NCBI GenBank assembly: GCA_036675265.1
Contig: JAKFFJ010000014.1
Span: 25,441 to 89,440 of the forward strand
Direction of reading: 5' to 3'
DNA length: 64,000 bases
Source: CAMPJU01 sp036675265
Lineage (GTDB): Bacteria > Pseudomonadota > Gammaproteobacteria > Xanthomonadales > Xanthomonadaceae
Under the pieces are notes generated by a model, which was given only the letters and a program-made list of their open reading frames with translations, did no database searches and was not told the origin of the DNA. The translations under genes were made by a program, and so were the position numbers. Positions 29,591 to 41,850 of the stretch are shown piece after piece (within the stretch, counting starts at the first letter, position 1; every line of letters starts with the position of its first letter).

Positions 29591-30624
29591 CAGAACCACA
29601 CCCGCACGCCGGCGACCACGCGCGTGTCCTCGATGGCGTCCGACGCGTCCCGCCGGAGGTCGGCCGTGCCGCCGAACGCGCGCTCCCAGGCGATGCCGAC
29701 GTAGGGCGCGAACTCGCGCCGGATCTCGTAGCGCAGCCTCGCGCCCACTTCGGCCTTCGACAGTCCCGACGCGACACCGTGCCGCGCGTCGTCGTCGCCG
29801 TGGAATTCAGCGCCGGCCACCCACTGCAGCACCAGCCGGTTGGTGAGCAGCGTCTCGTACTCCGCCTCGACCTCGAAGGAGACGTCACCCGCACCACCGA
29901 GGTACGCCGTCGCGTCGACTTCGAACTTGTAGGGGGCCATGCCGGTCACGCCGACGGCCAACGCGTTCGACGACGGCCCGTGCCCGAAGGCGTGGCGCAC
30001 GCCGACGAGCGCGTCCCACCACCGGGCGACGGCGCGGCCATAGAGCACCTCGACCTCGCCGGCCTCGACCGATCCGTCGGCGTGCTCGCCCTCGCTGCGC
30101 AGCCACATGCGATCGACGTCGGTGCCGATCCACGCGACGGCTTCCCAGCCCAGGCCGGTTCCCGCCTCGTCGGCGTCCCAGGCTTCGAACCGGTCGAGCA
30201 GCCAGTACGAATGCACGGCGTTGTCGTGGACCGTGTGCCCGGCCACGTCGGGAAAGGCCGCTGCACGATCGGCCGGCGTCACCGGCGGGACGGGCTCGCG
30301 GGGTGCCACCGTGGCCGGCATGGCATGGCCGGCATGCGGATCGGCTTCTTCGGCCTGCGGCACCACGTGCCCGGCGTGCGGATCTGCTGCTTCGGCCTGC
30401 GGCATTACGTGCCCGGCGTGCGGATCTGCCGCTTCGGCCTGCGGCATTACGTGCCCGGCGTGCGGGTCGGCCTGTTCGGGTTCCGGCATCACGTGGCCCG
30501 CATGCGGGTCGGCCTGTTTCGCCTCCTGCGGGTGCGCCGCATGGTCGTGGTCCTGGGCCGCGACCGGGGACGAGGCGAGCCACGCCGCGACCATCACGCC
30601 GAGTACGGCAGCCGGCCGGCTCAT
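29590..30624 (-). CDS. copB: Outer-membrane copper resistance protein CopB
   Basis: 344 residues. A signal peptide (cleavage after VAAQ, near residue 24) is followed by a His/Met-rich segment at 25-103 with five copies of DPHAGH in 14-residue units. The CopB domain follows, with DNAVHSYWLLDRFEAW, RMWLRSEGEHADG, YGRAVARWWDALVGVRH and the C-terminal strand DTRVVAGVRVWF, typical of an outer-membrane beta-barrel ending in Phe. CopB sequesters or exports copper together with CopA. Its ATG overlaps the copA stop (ATGA) and its stop overlaps the next start (TGATG). Confidence 0.95.
   Translation of the reverse strand: MSRPAAVLGVMVAAWLASSPVAAQDHDHAAHPQEAKQADPHAGHVMPEPEQADPHAGHVMPQAEAADPHAGHVMPQAEAADPHAGHVVPQAEEADPHAGHAMPATVAPREPVPPVTPADRAAAFPDVAGHTVHDNAVHSYWLLDRFEAWDADEAGTGLGWEAVAWIGTDVDRMWLRSEGEHADGSVEAGEVEVLYGRAVARWWDALVGVRHAFGHGPSSNALAVGVTGMAPYKFEVDATAYLGGAGDVSFEVEAEYETLLTNRLVLQWVAGAEFHGDDDARHGVASGLSKAEVGARLRYEIRREFAPYVGIAWERAFGGTADLRRDASDAIEDTRVVAGVRVWF
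30316..30513 (-). repeat. 42-bp tandem repeats encoding His/Met-rich copper-binding units in copB
   Basis: Almost five tandem units of 42 bases encode ADPHAGHVMPQAEA with small changes (HVVP and HAMP in the last two units). Each unit offers two His and usually one Met. The middle units are nearly identical in DNA, so copy number can change by slippage or recombination. Confidence 0.85.
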
Positions 30625-32414
30625 TCGCGCACCTGCACTTCGCGGAACATGCCCGCTTCCATGTGGTACAGCAGGTGGCAGTGGTACGCCCAGCGACCCA
30701 GCGCGTCGGCGCGGACGCGGTAACTGCGCTTGCTGCCGGGCGGCATGTCCACGGTGTGCTTGCGCACCTGGAAGTTGCCGTCGGCGTCCTCCAGGTCGCT
30801 CCACATGCCGTGCAGGTGGATCGGGTGGGTCATCATCGTGTCGTTGACGAGCACGATCCTCATGCGCTCGCCATAGTTCAACCGCAGGGGCTCGGCGTCG
30901 GAGAACTTCAACCCGTCGAAGGACCAGGCGAAGCGTTCCATGTGCCCGGTGAGATGCAGTTCGATCGTGCGGCCCGGGTCGCGTCCGTCCGGGTCCTCGA
31001 ACGTGCTGTGCAGGTCGGCGTACGACAGCACCCGGCGCCCGTTGTCGCGCAGTCCGATGCCGGGATCGTCGAGCTTCGGCACCGGCGCCATCGTCTGCAT
31101 GTCCACCAGCGGATTGCCTTCCTCGCTCGGGGGGTGCGCTTGCATGCCGCCGCCGTGGTCCATTCCCGCCATGCCGTGCATGTCGTGCCCGCCCTGCATG
31201 GCCGCCATGTCGTGGCCGGCGTGTCCGGCCGCGCCCGCCATCCCGCCGTGGCCCATGTCCGCCATGGTCAGGATCGGTCGCGGGTCCACCGGCGGAATCG
31301 GCGCGCGCAGGCCCTCCCGCGTGGCCAGCGTGCCGGACACGAACCCGGTGCGGCCCAGGTCCTGGGCGAAGATCGTGAAGGCGTCCTGGCCGCTCGGCTC
31401 GACGATGACGTCGAAGGTCTCGGCGGTCGCGATCCGCAGCTCGTCGACTGTCACCGGATGCACGTACTGCCCGTCGGCGGCGACCACGGTCATCTTCAGC
31501 CCCGGAATGCGCACGTCGAAGTGCGTCATGGAGGAGCCGTTGATCACCCGCAACCGAAGCTTTTCCCCGGAGCGGAACAGGCCGGTCCAGTTGCCGAGCG
31601 ACGTGGTGCCGTTGAGCAGGTAGGTGTAGGTGTTGCCATTGACGTCCGACAGGTCGGTCGGCGTCATGCGCATCTCGCCCCAGGCCTTGCGATCGCGCAA
31701 CGTCGCTGCCAGCCCGCGGTCCTGCACGTCGTCGACGAAGTCGCCCACGGTCCGCTTGGACAGGTTGTCGTAGTCGGACATCTTCTTCAGGCGCGCGAAC
31801 AGCGCCGCCGGATCGAGGTCGGTCCAGTCGGTGAGCATGACCACGTAGTCGCGGTCGTACGCGAACGGCTCCGGCTCGAGCGGGTCGATGATCAGCGGTC
31901 CGTACAGGCCCGCCTGTTCCTGGAACGCCGAGTGGCTGTGGTACCAGTAGGTGCCACCCTGGCGAACGTCGAACCGGTAGTGGTACGTCTCGCCCCGCCC
32001 GATGCCGTCGAAACTCAGCCCCGGCACGCCGTCCATGTTCGCGGGCAGCAGGATGCCGTGCCAGTGGATGGAGGTCTGGTGCCCGTGGATCGAACCGGGT
32101 GGCAGGACGTTCGACACGCGCAGGTTCACCGTCGTGCCTTCCCGCCAGCGCAGCAGTGGCGCCGGGATCGATCCGTTGACTGCGATCGCCGGCCGCGTGC
32201 GGCCGGTGAAGTTGGCGGCGACTTCGCCGATGGACAGGTCGAACTCGGTGCCCGACAACACCGCTGGCACGCCGGCGGCGCCCGTCGCGCGCACATGGCC
32301 GGGCCAGAACCCGAGGCCCGCGATCGCGCCGCCGGCAGCGAGGCCCTGCACGAAGCGGCGCCGCGAGGGCACGGGCGGCCCCGCGGCCGACCGGCCGGAT
32401 TCGTCGAAGGACAT
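30621..32414 (-). CDS. copA: Multicopper oxidase CopA, copper resistance
   Basis: 597-residue periplasmic multicopper oxidase that oxidises Cu(I) and binds copper. A Tat signal is present (SRRRFVQGLAAGGAIAG from residue 17), so it is exported folded. Copper sites: HWHGILLPANMDGVPG and YWYHSHSAFQEQ near the N-terminus, HPIHLHGMW and HCHLLYHMEAGM near the C-terminus. A Met/His-rich insert (MADMGHGGMAGAAG through MDHGGGMQAH) sits before the third cupredoxin domain, as in Pseudomonas and Xanthomonas CopA. The start MSFDESG has GTGGAG upstream; the open frame beyond it runs into tRNA-Glu. No copL gene precedes it. Confidence 0.95.
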   Translation of the reverse strand: MSFDESGRSAAGPPVPSRRRFVQGLAAGGAIAGLGFWPGHVRATGAAGVPAVLSGTEFDLSIGEVAANFTGRTRPAIAVNGSIPAPLLRWREGTTVNLRVSNVLPPGSIHGHQTSIHWHGILLPANMDGVPGLSFDGIGRGETYHYRFDVRQGGTYWYHSHSAFQEQAGLYGPLIIDPLEPEPFAYDRDYVVMLTDWTDLDPAALFARLKKMSDYDNLSKRTVGDFVDDVQDRGLAATLRDRKAWGEMRMTPTDLSDVNGNTYTYLLNGTTSLGNWTGLFRSGEKLRLRVINGSSMTHFDVRIPGLKMTVVAADGQYVHPVTVDELRIATAETFDVIVEPSGQDAFTIFAQDLGRTGFVSGTLATREGLRAPIPPVDPRPILTMADMGHGGMAGAAGHAGHDMAAMQGGHDMHGMAGMDHGGGMQAHPPSEEGNPLVDMQTMAPVPKLDDPGIGLRDNGRRVLSYADLHSTFEDPDGRDPGRTIELHLTGHMERFAWSFDGLKFSDAEPLRLNYGERMRIVLVNDTMMTHPIHLHGMWSDLEDADGNFQVRKHTVDMPPGSKRSYRVRADALGRWAYHCHLLYHMEAGMFREVQVRE

Positions 32415-32460
32415 CCAGGGGCTCCACGGTGATGACGCGGGCCATGGTATCGCGGGCAAG

Positions 32461-32490
32461 AAAAAACCCGCGCATCGCTGCACGGGTTTT
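32461..32490 (-). terminator. Terminator downstream of the tRNA pair
   Basis: On the minus strand AAAACCCG pairs with CGGGTTTT around a GC-rich loop and is followed by a T-run. It lies 13 bases after the encoded CCA of tRNA-Glu and about 45 bases before the copA start codon. Confidence 0.75.
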
Positions 32491-32502
32491 CGCTTGGCTC
32501 GC

Positions 32503-32578
32503 TGGCGTCCCCACGGGGATTCGAACCCCGGTCGCAACCGTGAAAGGGTTGTGTCCTAGGCCTCTAGACGATGGGGAC
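32503..32578 (-). tRNA. tRNA-Glu (UUC)
   Basis: A 76-base tRNA with encoded CCA. On the minus strand it begins GTCCCCATCGTCTAGAGGCC and ends in CCCCGTGGGGACGCCA; the acceptor stem GTCCCCA/TGGGGAC is perfect and the T-arm is GGGGTTCGAATCCCC. The anticodon loop CTTTCAC carries TTC (complement of 32542-32544). It lies 45 bases downstream of tRNA-Ala on the same strand, so the two are likely co-transcribed. Confidence 0.97.
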
Positions 32579-32623
32579 GAGGCGAAAAAAATACCCGGGA
32601 ATCTGTGGGGATCCGCGGGTTCC

Positions 32624-32689
<66 letters not shown>

Positions 32690-32699
<10 letters not shown>

Positions 32700-33196
32700 A
32701 CGCGCTGGAAAACGGAAATTCTAGGGACCGGCTCGAAGGGCGTCAAGGTCCGCGGGCCGTGGCCGCGCTCGGACAGGTAGTTCAGCCACTTGCCGAGGAA
32801 GGTGTTCATCTGCAGGCGATGGTCCATGATCGCCGCCGGCGGCGGGTACAGCCCGATCACGTCCTGCCAGCGGCGGCCCACGTAGCAGTGGGTCGCCTCC
32901 GCCTGGCGCGCGTCCCGGTACAGGCGCACGTGCGCGGAGGGGTCCGGCTCGCCGGTGACCGGGTCGACCAGCGCGTAGCTGAGCCGCAGCTCCACGGTGT
33001 AGGCATGCCGCGCCTCGATGTCCAGGTGCACGTCCAGCCCGTCGCCCACCGATGACACGTGCCGGCCAAGCGGCATCGCCGCCGGGGCGAACAGGTGCTG
33101 CAGCAATGCGTGGTTCTCAGCGTACAGGCCCATCAGCCAGCCGAGGCGGCTCAGCCGGGGGATGCGCAACGAACGATGGGCAAGGGCCTGCGACAT
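32690..33196 (-). CDS. DUF1249 domain protein (YqiB-like)
   Basis: 168-residue cytoplasmic protein of the DUF1249 family (E. coli YqiB), function unknown. Typical parts are SRLGWLMGLYAENHALLQHL near the N-terminus, LDIEARHAYTVELRLSYALV, HVRLYRDARQAEATHCYVGR and the C-terminal NTFLGKWLNYLSERGHG. The stop codon TAG is formed by bases 8-10 of tRNA-Ala, so the gene runs into the tRNA by ten bases on the same strand. It lies 82 bases downstream of ppsR. Confidence 0.9.
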
Positions 33197-33278
33197 GCGA
33201 TCGATGCTACACGCCGGTCGTCGATCCGGGCAGATTGACGGCGCGCCGGGCGAGGCCTAACGTTAAGTTTCCCCGCGG

Positions 33279-34097
33279 TCAGAACATCTCGCGGTTGATG
33301 CCCAGCGCCTCGAGCACGCGGCTGGCGATTTCCTCGATCGATGCATGCGTGGTGCTCAGCACCGGCACGCCTTCGCGCGACAGCATCTCCTCCGCGGCCG
33401 CCACCTCCCGCTGGCACGTTTCCAGCTGTGCGTACTTCGAATTCGGCCGCCGTTCCTGGCGGATCTGCTGCAACCGCTCCGGGTCGATGGTCAGGCCGAA
33501 CAGCTTCTGCTTGTACGCCCGCAGCTTCGCCGGCAGGCGCTCGGTGTCCAGGTCGTCCTCGGTCAATGGATAGTTCGCCGCGCGGATGCCGTAATGCAGC
33601 GCCAGGTAGACACACGTCGGGGTCTTGCCCGCGCGCGACACGCCCACCAGCACCAGGTCGGCGTCGGCGAAGTCCATGCTGATGCCGTCGTCGTGGGTGA
33701 GCGCGTAGTTCATCGCGTTGATGCGGCGGTGGTAGGTGTCGAAGTCGGCGATGCCGTGGGCGCGGCCGACCTGGGGCTCGCGCGCGGCCCCAAGTTCGTG
33801 CTCCAGCGGCGCGATGAAGGGTTCGAAGACATCGAGCATCAGCGCGCCGCTCCCGGCGAGGATCCGGTTGAGCTCGCTGTCCACGCAGGAATTCACCACG
33901 ATCGGGCGCGTGCCGTGGTCCTCGCCGACCTTCCGGATCTCCTCCGCGGCCACGCGGGCCTTGTCGGGGGTGTCCACGAACGGGATCCGGTCGGTCACGA
34001 AAGAGACGTGCCCGAACTGGGTCAGCAGGCTGTGGCCGATGGTCTCGGCGGTGATGCCGGTGCCGTCGGAGACGTAGAACACGGGACGGACGGGCAT
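33279..34097 (-). CDS. ppsR: PEP synthase regulatory protein PpsR (kinase/pyrophosphorylase)
   Basis: 272-residue bifunctional enzyme (DUF299 family) that inactivates PEP synthase by ADP-dependent phosphorylation and restores it by phosphate-dependent pyrophosphorolysis. The N-terminus VFYVSDGTGITAETIGHSLL is diagnostic and the nucleotide-binding loop is LVGVSRAGKTPTCVYLA. Length matches E. coli PpsR (277). It is divergent from its target gene ppsA, with 86 bases between starts. Confidence 0.96.
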   Translation of the reverse strand: MPVRPVFYVSDGTGITAETIGHSLLTQFGHVSFVTDRIPFVDTPDKARVAAEEIRKVGEDHGTRPIVVNSCVDSELNRILAGSGALMLDVFEPFIAPLEHELGAAREPQVGRAHGIADFDTYHRRINAMNYALTHDDGISMDFADADLVLVGVSRAGKTPTCVYLALHYGIRAANYPLTEDDLDTERLPAKLRAYKQKLFGLTIDPERLQQIRQERRPNSKYAQLETCQREVAAAEEMLSREGVPVLSTTHASIEEIASRVLEALGINREMF

Positions 34098-34151
34098 GCG
34101 CTTGGGGTCCCCTTTCGCGAAGCGGCCGCTGCGGAAGGTGCGGCCTGCGCC

Positions 34152-34157
34152 TAAAAT
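34152..34157 (+). promoter_or_regulatory. Candidate -10 box of ppsA
   Basis: TAAAAT stands 26 bases before the ppsA start in the ppsR-ppsA divergent gap. Together with GGAGAC at 34171 it gives a short conventional leader. No clear -35 box is seen. Confidence 0.4.
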
Positions 34158-34183
34158 AGCGGTTTGTCACGGAGACCGCCCCC

Positions 34184-36559
<2,376 letters not shown>

Positions 36560-36572
36560 CCGACCTGGCCGC

Positions 36573-37157
36573 CTAGGGCATCCGGATCCCGCTGAAGGGG
36601 CCCATGAACGTGCGGTAGTGGCGCAGCTCGGCGATGGAGTCGTGCACGTCGCTCAACGCGGTGTGCCTGGCTTCCTTGCCGGCGCCGGCCAGGATTTCAG
36701 GCGACCACCGTCGCGCGAGTTCCTTCAGCGTGCTCACGTCCAGGTTGCGGTAGTGGAAGTGCTGCTCCAGCCGCGGCATCAGCCGGTGCAGGAAACGCCG
36801 GTCCTGGCAGATGGAGTTGCCGCACATCGGCGACTGACCGGCCGGCACCCAGGCCTCCAGGAACGCGATGGTGCGCTGTTCGGCTTCCGCCAGGGACACG
36901 CCGTCACCCAGCACCCGCTGCCACAGCCCGGACTTCGCATGCTGCGTGCGGTTCCACTCGTCCATCGCCTCGAGCGCGGCGAGCGGATGGCCGATCGCGA
37001 GCTCCGGTCCTTCGGCGAGGATCTCGAGCTGCGCGTCCGTCACCACCGTGGCGATCTCGAGGATCGAGTCGACCCCCGTGTCCAGGCCGGTCATCTCCAG
37101 GTCGATCCAGATCAATCGCCCGGACGGACCAGCCGGTTGGGGGGGATGTGACGCCAT
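36573..37157 (-). CDS. orn: Oligoribonuclease
   Basis: 194-residue 3'-5' exonuclease that degrades 2-5-mer RNAs, including pGpG, the product of cyclic di-GMP breakdown by EAL and some HD-GYP enzymes such as RpfG. DEDDh motifs are visible: WIDLEMTGLD, SICQDRRFL and the C-terminal HTALSDVHDSIAELRHY. It is convergent with ppsA (13 bases between stops) and follows tadA on the same strand with a 51-base gap. Confidence 0.97.
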   Translation of the reverse strand: MASHPPQPAGPSGRLIWIDLEMTGLDTGVDSILEIATVVTDAQLEILAEGPELAIGHPLAALEAMDEWNRTQHAKSGLWQRVLGDGVSLAEAEQRTIAFLEAWVPAGQSPMCGNSICQDRRFLHRLMPRLEQHFHYRNLDVSTLKELARRWSPEILAGAGKEARHTALSDVHDSIAELRHYRTFMGPFSGIRMP

Positions 37158-37208
37158 GTCGCCTCCTGCGCGCGTACGGCATCCATGATGCCCGCACCAG
37201 GGAGGCGG

Positions 37209-37688
37209 CTACAAGGCGCCGGGCTTGCCGCGCTTGCGCCGGAACCATGCCGTCAGGCGCGGGCCCGCCTCGTCCGCGAGCAGGCCGCCCTCCACCGCCA
37301 CGCGATGGTTGTGGCGCGGGTCGGCGAGCAGGTCGAACACGCTGCCGGCGGCACCGGTCTTCGGGTCGCTCGCCCCGTATACCAGGCGCGCGATGCGGGC
37401 ATGCACCATCGCCATCGCGCACATCGCGCAGGGCTCCAGGGTCACGTACAGGGTGCTGCCAAGCAGGCGGTGGTTGCCGATGCGACGGCCGGCTGCGCGC
37501 AGCGCGACGATCTCGGCGTGCGCGGTCGGGTCGTGCTCGACGATGTTCCGGTTCCAGCCCTCGCCAAGCACCTCGCCATCGCCGGACACCAGCACCGCGC
37601 CCACCGGTACCTCGTCGTCCTCGCGCTCGGCCCGCGCCGCAAGTTCCAGCGCATGCCGCATCCACCCCTCGTCGCGCTCGATATCCAT
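37209..37688 (-). CDS. tadA: tRNA-adenosine(34) deaminase TadA
   Basis: 159-residue zinc deaminase converting A34 to inosine in tRNA-Arg (ACG). The zinc and catalytic site is PTAHAEIVAL (His and the proton-shuttling Glu) with PCAMCAMAMVHARI. RNNRAVAV-type loop residues are partly changed (RHNHRVAVEGG). I used the ATG at 37688; a TTG two codons upstream is possible. A palindromic element begins directly behind the start codon, in the 110-base gap to guaA. Confidence 0.95.
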   Translation of the reverse strand: MDIERDEGWMRHALELAARAEREDDEVPVGAVLVSGDGEVLGEGWNRNIVEHDPTAHAEIVALRAAGRRIGNHRLLGSTLYVTLEPCAMCAMAMVHARIARLVYGASDPKTGAAGSVFDLLADPRHNHRVAVEGGLLADEAGPRLTAWFRRKRGKPGAL

Positions 37689-37690
37689 GA

Positions 37691-37796
37691 TCAAAAGCCT
37701 TTAGCCACGGATTTCACAGATGACACAGATAAAGGAAAAACAAATTGAAAGGCTCCATCTGTGTTCATCCGTGAAATCTGTGGCAAAAAATGCTTT
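37691..37796. repeat. Long palindromic element, copy A
   Basis: Two arms of about 40 bases, 37691-37730 and 37757-37796, are imperfect inverted repeats around a 26-base A-rich loop. The core of the left arm (37704-37730, beginning GCCACGGATTTCACAGATG) matches the left arm of copy B at 26 of 27 positions; the right cores (37757-37783, beginning ATCTGTGTTCATCCGTGAAA) also agree at 26 of 27. The element fills the gap between tadA and guaA and ends three bases before the guaA stop. It is clearly less GC-rich than its surroundings. Confidence 0.85.
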
Positions 37797-37798
37797 GG

Positions 37799-39364
<1,566 letters not shown>

Positions 39365-39372
39365 GCGCCGCT

Positions 39373-40833
39373 TCACCCGGCCCTGTAGTTCGGCGGTTCC
39401 TTCGTGATCTGCACGTCGTGCACGTGGCTCTCGCGCTGGCCGGCGCCGGTCACCTTGACGAACTGCGGCTTCTTGCGCATCTCCTCGATGGTGGCGCACC
39501 CCACGTAGCCCATGGTGGCGCGCAGCCCGCCTGCGAGCTGGTGCACGACGCCGCTGAGCGGGCCGCGGTACGGCACGCGCCCCTCGATGCCTTCCGGCAC
39601 CAGCTTGTCGGCGTCCGACGCGTCCTGGAAGTAGCGGTCGCTGGATCCTTTTTCCATCGCGCCGAGCGAGCCCATCCCGCGATAATTCTTGTAGCTGCGT
39701 CCCTGGAACAGTTCGGTCTCGCCCGGGGATTCCTCGGTGCCGGCGAACAGGCCGCCGATCATCACCGTGCTCGCGCCGGCCACCAGCGCCTTGCCGATGT
39801 CGCCCGAGTAGCGCACGCCGCCATCGGCGATCAGCGGGATCCGGTCCTGCAACGCCTCGGCGACCATCGACACCGCGGTGACCTGCGGCACGCCGACGCC
39901 CGCGACCACGCGCGTGGTGCAGATCGAGCCAGGCCCGACGCCAACCTTGACTGCATCCGCGCCCGCGTCCATCAATGCGAGCGCCGCATCGCCGGTGACG
40001 ATGTTGCCGCCGACGACCTGCAACTGCGGGAAGCGCTTCTTCACCCAGGCCACGCGGTCGACCACGCCCTGCGAGTGGCCGTGCGCGGTGTCGACGATCA
40101 CGACGTCCACGCCCGCCGCGGCCAGCGCCTCGATGCGCTGCTCGGTGTCGCCACCGACGCCGACCGCCGCGCCCGCGAGCAACCGTTCGCTGCTGTCGTA
40201 CGCGGCGTTCGGGTTGTCGGACTTCTTCTGGATGTCCTTGACCGTGATCAGGCCGCGCAACGCGAACGCGTCGTTGACCACCAGCACCTTCTCGATCCGG
40301 TGCCTGTGCAGCAGGCCGATCACTTCGTCGTCGGAGGCGCCCTCCTTCACCGTGACCAGCCGGTCCTTCTTGGTCATGATGTGGCGGACCGGGTCGTCGA
40401 GCTTCTTCTCGAAGCGCATGTCGCGGCCGGTGACGATGCCCACCAGGTGCCCGTCCCCGTCGACGACGGGAACGCCCGAGATGTTGCGCGCGCGGGTCAG
40501 GCGGAGCACTTCGCCGATGGTGGTGTCGGGGCGGACCGTGAACGGTTCCCGGATCACGCCGGCCTCGAACTTCTTGACCGTCGCGACCTCGGCGGCCTGG
40601 CGCTCGACCGACATGTTCTTGTGCAGGATGCCGATGCCGCCCAGCTGGGCCATGGCGATGGCCAGGCGCGCCTCGGTGACGGTGTCCATGGCCGCGGCGA
40701 CGATCGGCAGGTTGAGGCGCAGCTCGCGGGTCAGCCGGGTGGCAAGCGAGACGTCCCGGGGCAGGACGGTCGAATGCGCGGGGACGAGCGAGACGTCGTC
40801 GTAGGTGAGCGCTTCAGCCTGGATGCGCAGCAT
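39373..40833 (-). CDS. guaB: Inosine-5'-monophosphate dehydrogenase
   Basis: 486-residue NAD-dependent enzyme, the first committed step of GMP synthesis. Seen: LTYDDVSLVPAHSTVLPRDV at the N-terminus, two CBS domains (about 95-205), the substrate loop GPGSICTTRVVAGVGVP with the catalytic Cys, the IMP-binding ADGGVRYSGDIGKAL, and the flap YRGMGSLGAMEKGSSDRYF. MLRIQAEAL is the family start. A TACAAT-like -10 box lies on the minus strand at 40868-40863, about 30 bases before the ATG. Confidence 0.98.
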   Translation of the reverse strand: MLRIQAEALTYDDVSLVPAHSTVLPRDVSLATRLTRELRLNLPIVAAAMDTVTEARLAIAMAQLGGIGILHKNMSVERQAAEVATVKKFEAGVIREPFTVRPDTTIGEVLRLTRARNISGVPVVDGDGHLVGIVTGRDMRFEKKLDDPVRHIMTKKDRLVTVKEGASDDEVIGLLHRHRIEKVLVVNDAFALRGLITVKDIQKKSDNPNAAYDSSERLLAGAAVGVGGDTEQRIEALAAAGVDVVIVDTAHGHSQGVVDRVAWVKKRFPQLQVVGGNIVTGDAALALMDAGADAVKVGVGPGSICTTRVVAGVGVPQVTAVSMVAEALQDRIPLIADGGVRYSGDIGKALVAGASTVMIGGLFAGTEESPGETELFQGRSYKNYRGMGSLGAMEKGSSDRYFQDASDADKLVPEGIEGRVPYRGPLSGVVHQLAGGLRATMGYVGCATIEEMRKKPQFVKVTGAGQRESHVHDVQITKEPPNYRAG

Positions 40834-40890
40834 GGGCCGGGTCCGGGGGAGTGAAGCGCGCCATTGTAACCCGCGGCCCCGCGCCACCGG

Positions 40891-41778
40891 TCATTGCACG
40901 GGGTCGGACGCCTCGGCCGCTTCCAGCGTGTTCTGCATCAGGGTCGCGACCGTCATCGGCCCCACCCCGCCGGGCACCGGCGTGATCCAGCTGGCACGCG
41001 CCGCCGCCGCCTCGAACCCCACGTCGCCGACCAGCCGCCCGTCGTCCAGGCGATTGATGCCGACGTCGATGACCACCGCGCCGGGCTTGACCCATTCGCC
41101 CGGGACGATGGCCGGCTTGCCCACCGCCACCACCAGGATGTCCGCGCCGCGCACCGACGCCTCCAGCACCGCGGGCGGGGTGAACTTGTGGCAGGAGGTC
41201 ACCGTGCAGCCGGCGATCAGCAGTTCCAGCGCCATCGGCCGGCCCACGTGGTTGGACACGCCCACGATCGTCGCGCTCGCGCCGCGCACGGGGCGGTCGG
41301 TGTACGCCAGCAGCGTGGTGATCCCGCGCGGCGTGCACGGGCGCAGCCCGAACTGGCGCAGGGCCAGGTGGCCGACGTTCTCCGGGTGGAAGCCGTCGAC
41401 GTCCTTGCGCGGGTCGATCCGGTGGATGAGCGCGGCGCCGTCGCGCGGGGTGCCGTCGGCCCGGTCGGGCAACGGCAGCTGCACGAGGATGCCGTGGACC
41501 TGCGGGTCGGCATTGAGCCGGTCGACCAGGGCCAGCAGGTCCGCCTCCGGGGTGTCGGCGGGCAGGTCGAAGTCGATCGCGCGGATGCCGACCTTCTCGG
41601 CGGCGCGGCGCTTGTTGCGCACGTAGACGGCCGAGGCGGGGTCGTCGCCCACCAGCACCACGGCCAGCCCGGGACGCGACCGGCCGGCCGCCAGCCGCGC
41701 GTCGACCAGCAGCGCCAGGTCGTCGAGCAGGTCCTCGGCGATGCGCTTGCCATCCAGGATGCGGGCGGTGCGGGTCAT
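40891..41778 (-). CDS. folD: Bifunctional methylenetetrahydrofolate dehydrogenase/cyclohydrolase FolD
   Basis: 295-residue NADP-dependent enzyme interconverting 5,10-methylene- and 10-formyl-tetrahydrofolate, supplying one-carbon units for purines, in keeping with the neighbouring gua genes. Motifs: VYVRNKRRAAEKVGI with the catalytic Lys, GILVQLPLP, DPRKDVDGFHPENVG, PCTPRGITTLL and the C-terminal GGVGPMTVATLMQNT. It is upstream of guaB on the same strand, with 57 bases between, and divergent from a small zinc-ribbon gene. Confidence 0.97.
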   Translation of the reverse strand: MTRTARILDGKRIAEDLLDDLALLVDARLAAGRSRPGLAVVLVGDDPASAVYVRNKRRAAEKVGIRAIDFDLPADTPEADLLALVDRLNADPQVHGILVQLPLPDRADGTPRDGAALIHRIDPRKDVDGFHPENVGHLALRQFGLRPCTPRGITTLLAYTDRPVRGASATIVGVSNHVGRPMALELLIAGCTVTSCHKFTPPAVLEASVRGADILVVAVGKPAIVPGEWVKPGAVVIDVGINRLDDGRLVGDVGFEAAAARASWITPVPGGVGPMTVATLMQNTLEAAEASDPVQ

Positions 41779-41850
41779 GCGGCGTCGGCAGCCCTGCGTT
41801 ACAGTCGGAGCCGCCCATTATTGCTCAGTTGCTTACTCAGGGAGACCGGC

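Noticed and set aside
30316..30513. CRISPR-like array.
   Set aside because: The units are contiguous 42-bp in-frame repeats without spacers and encode a periodic peptide in copB.
32415..32537. In-frame extension of copA by 41 codons, possibly encoding CopL or a longer signal.
   Set aside because: The extension runs through the terminator and tRNA-Glu, lacks a ribosome site, and the Tat signal already begins at 32414.
32503..32578. tRNA-Glu as the attachment site of an integrated island holding the copper genes.
   Set aside because: No integrase gene and no direct repeat of the tRNA 3' end was seen at the far side of the cluster near 24900. The dif-like site is the better candidate boundary.
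37691..37796. Intrinsic terminator for guaA or tadA.
   Set aside because: The arms are far too long and an almost identical copy occurs elsewhere; it is a dispersed element, although it may act as a terminator as well.
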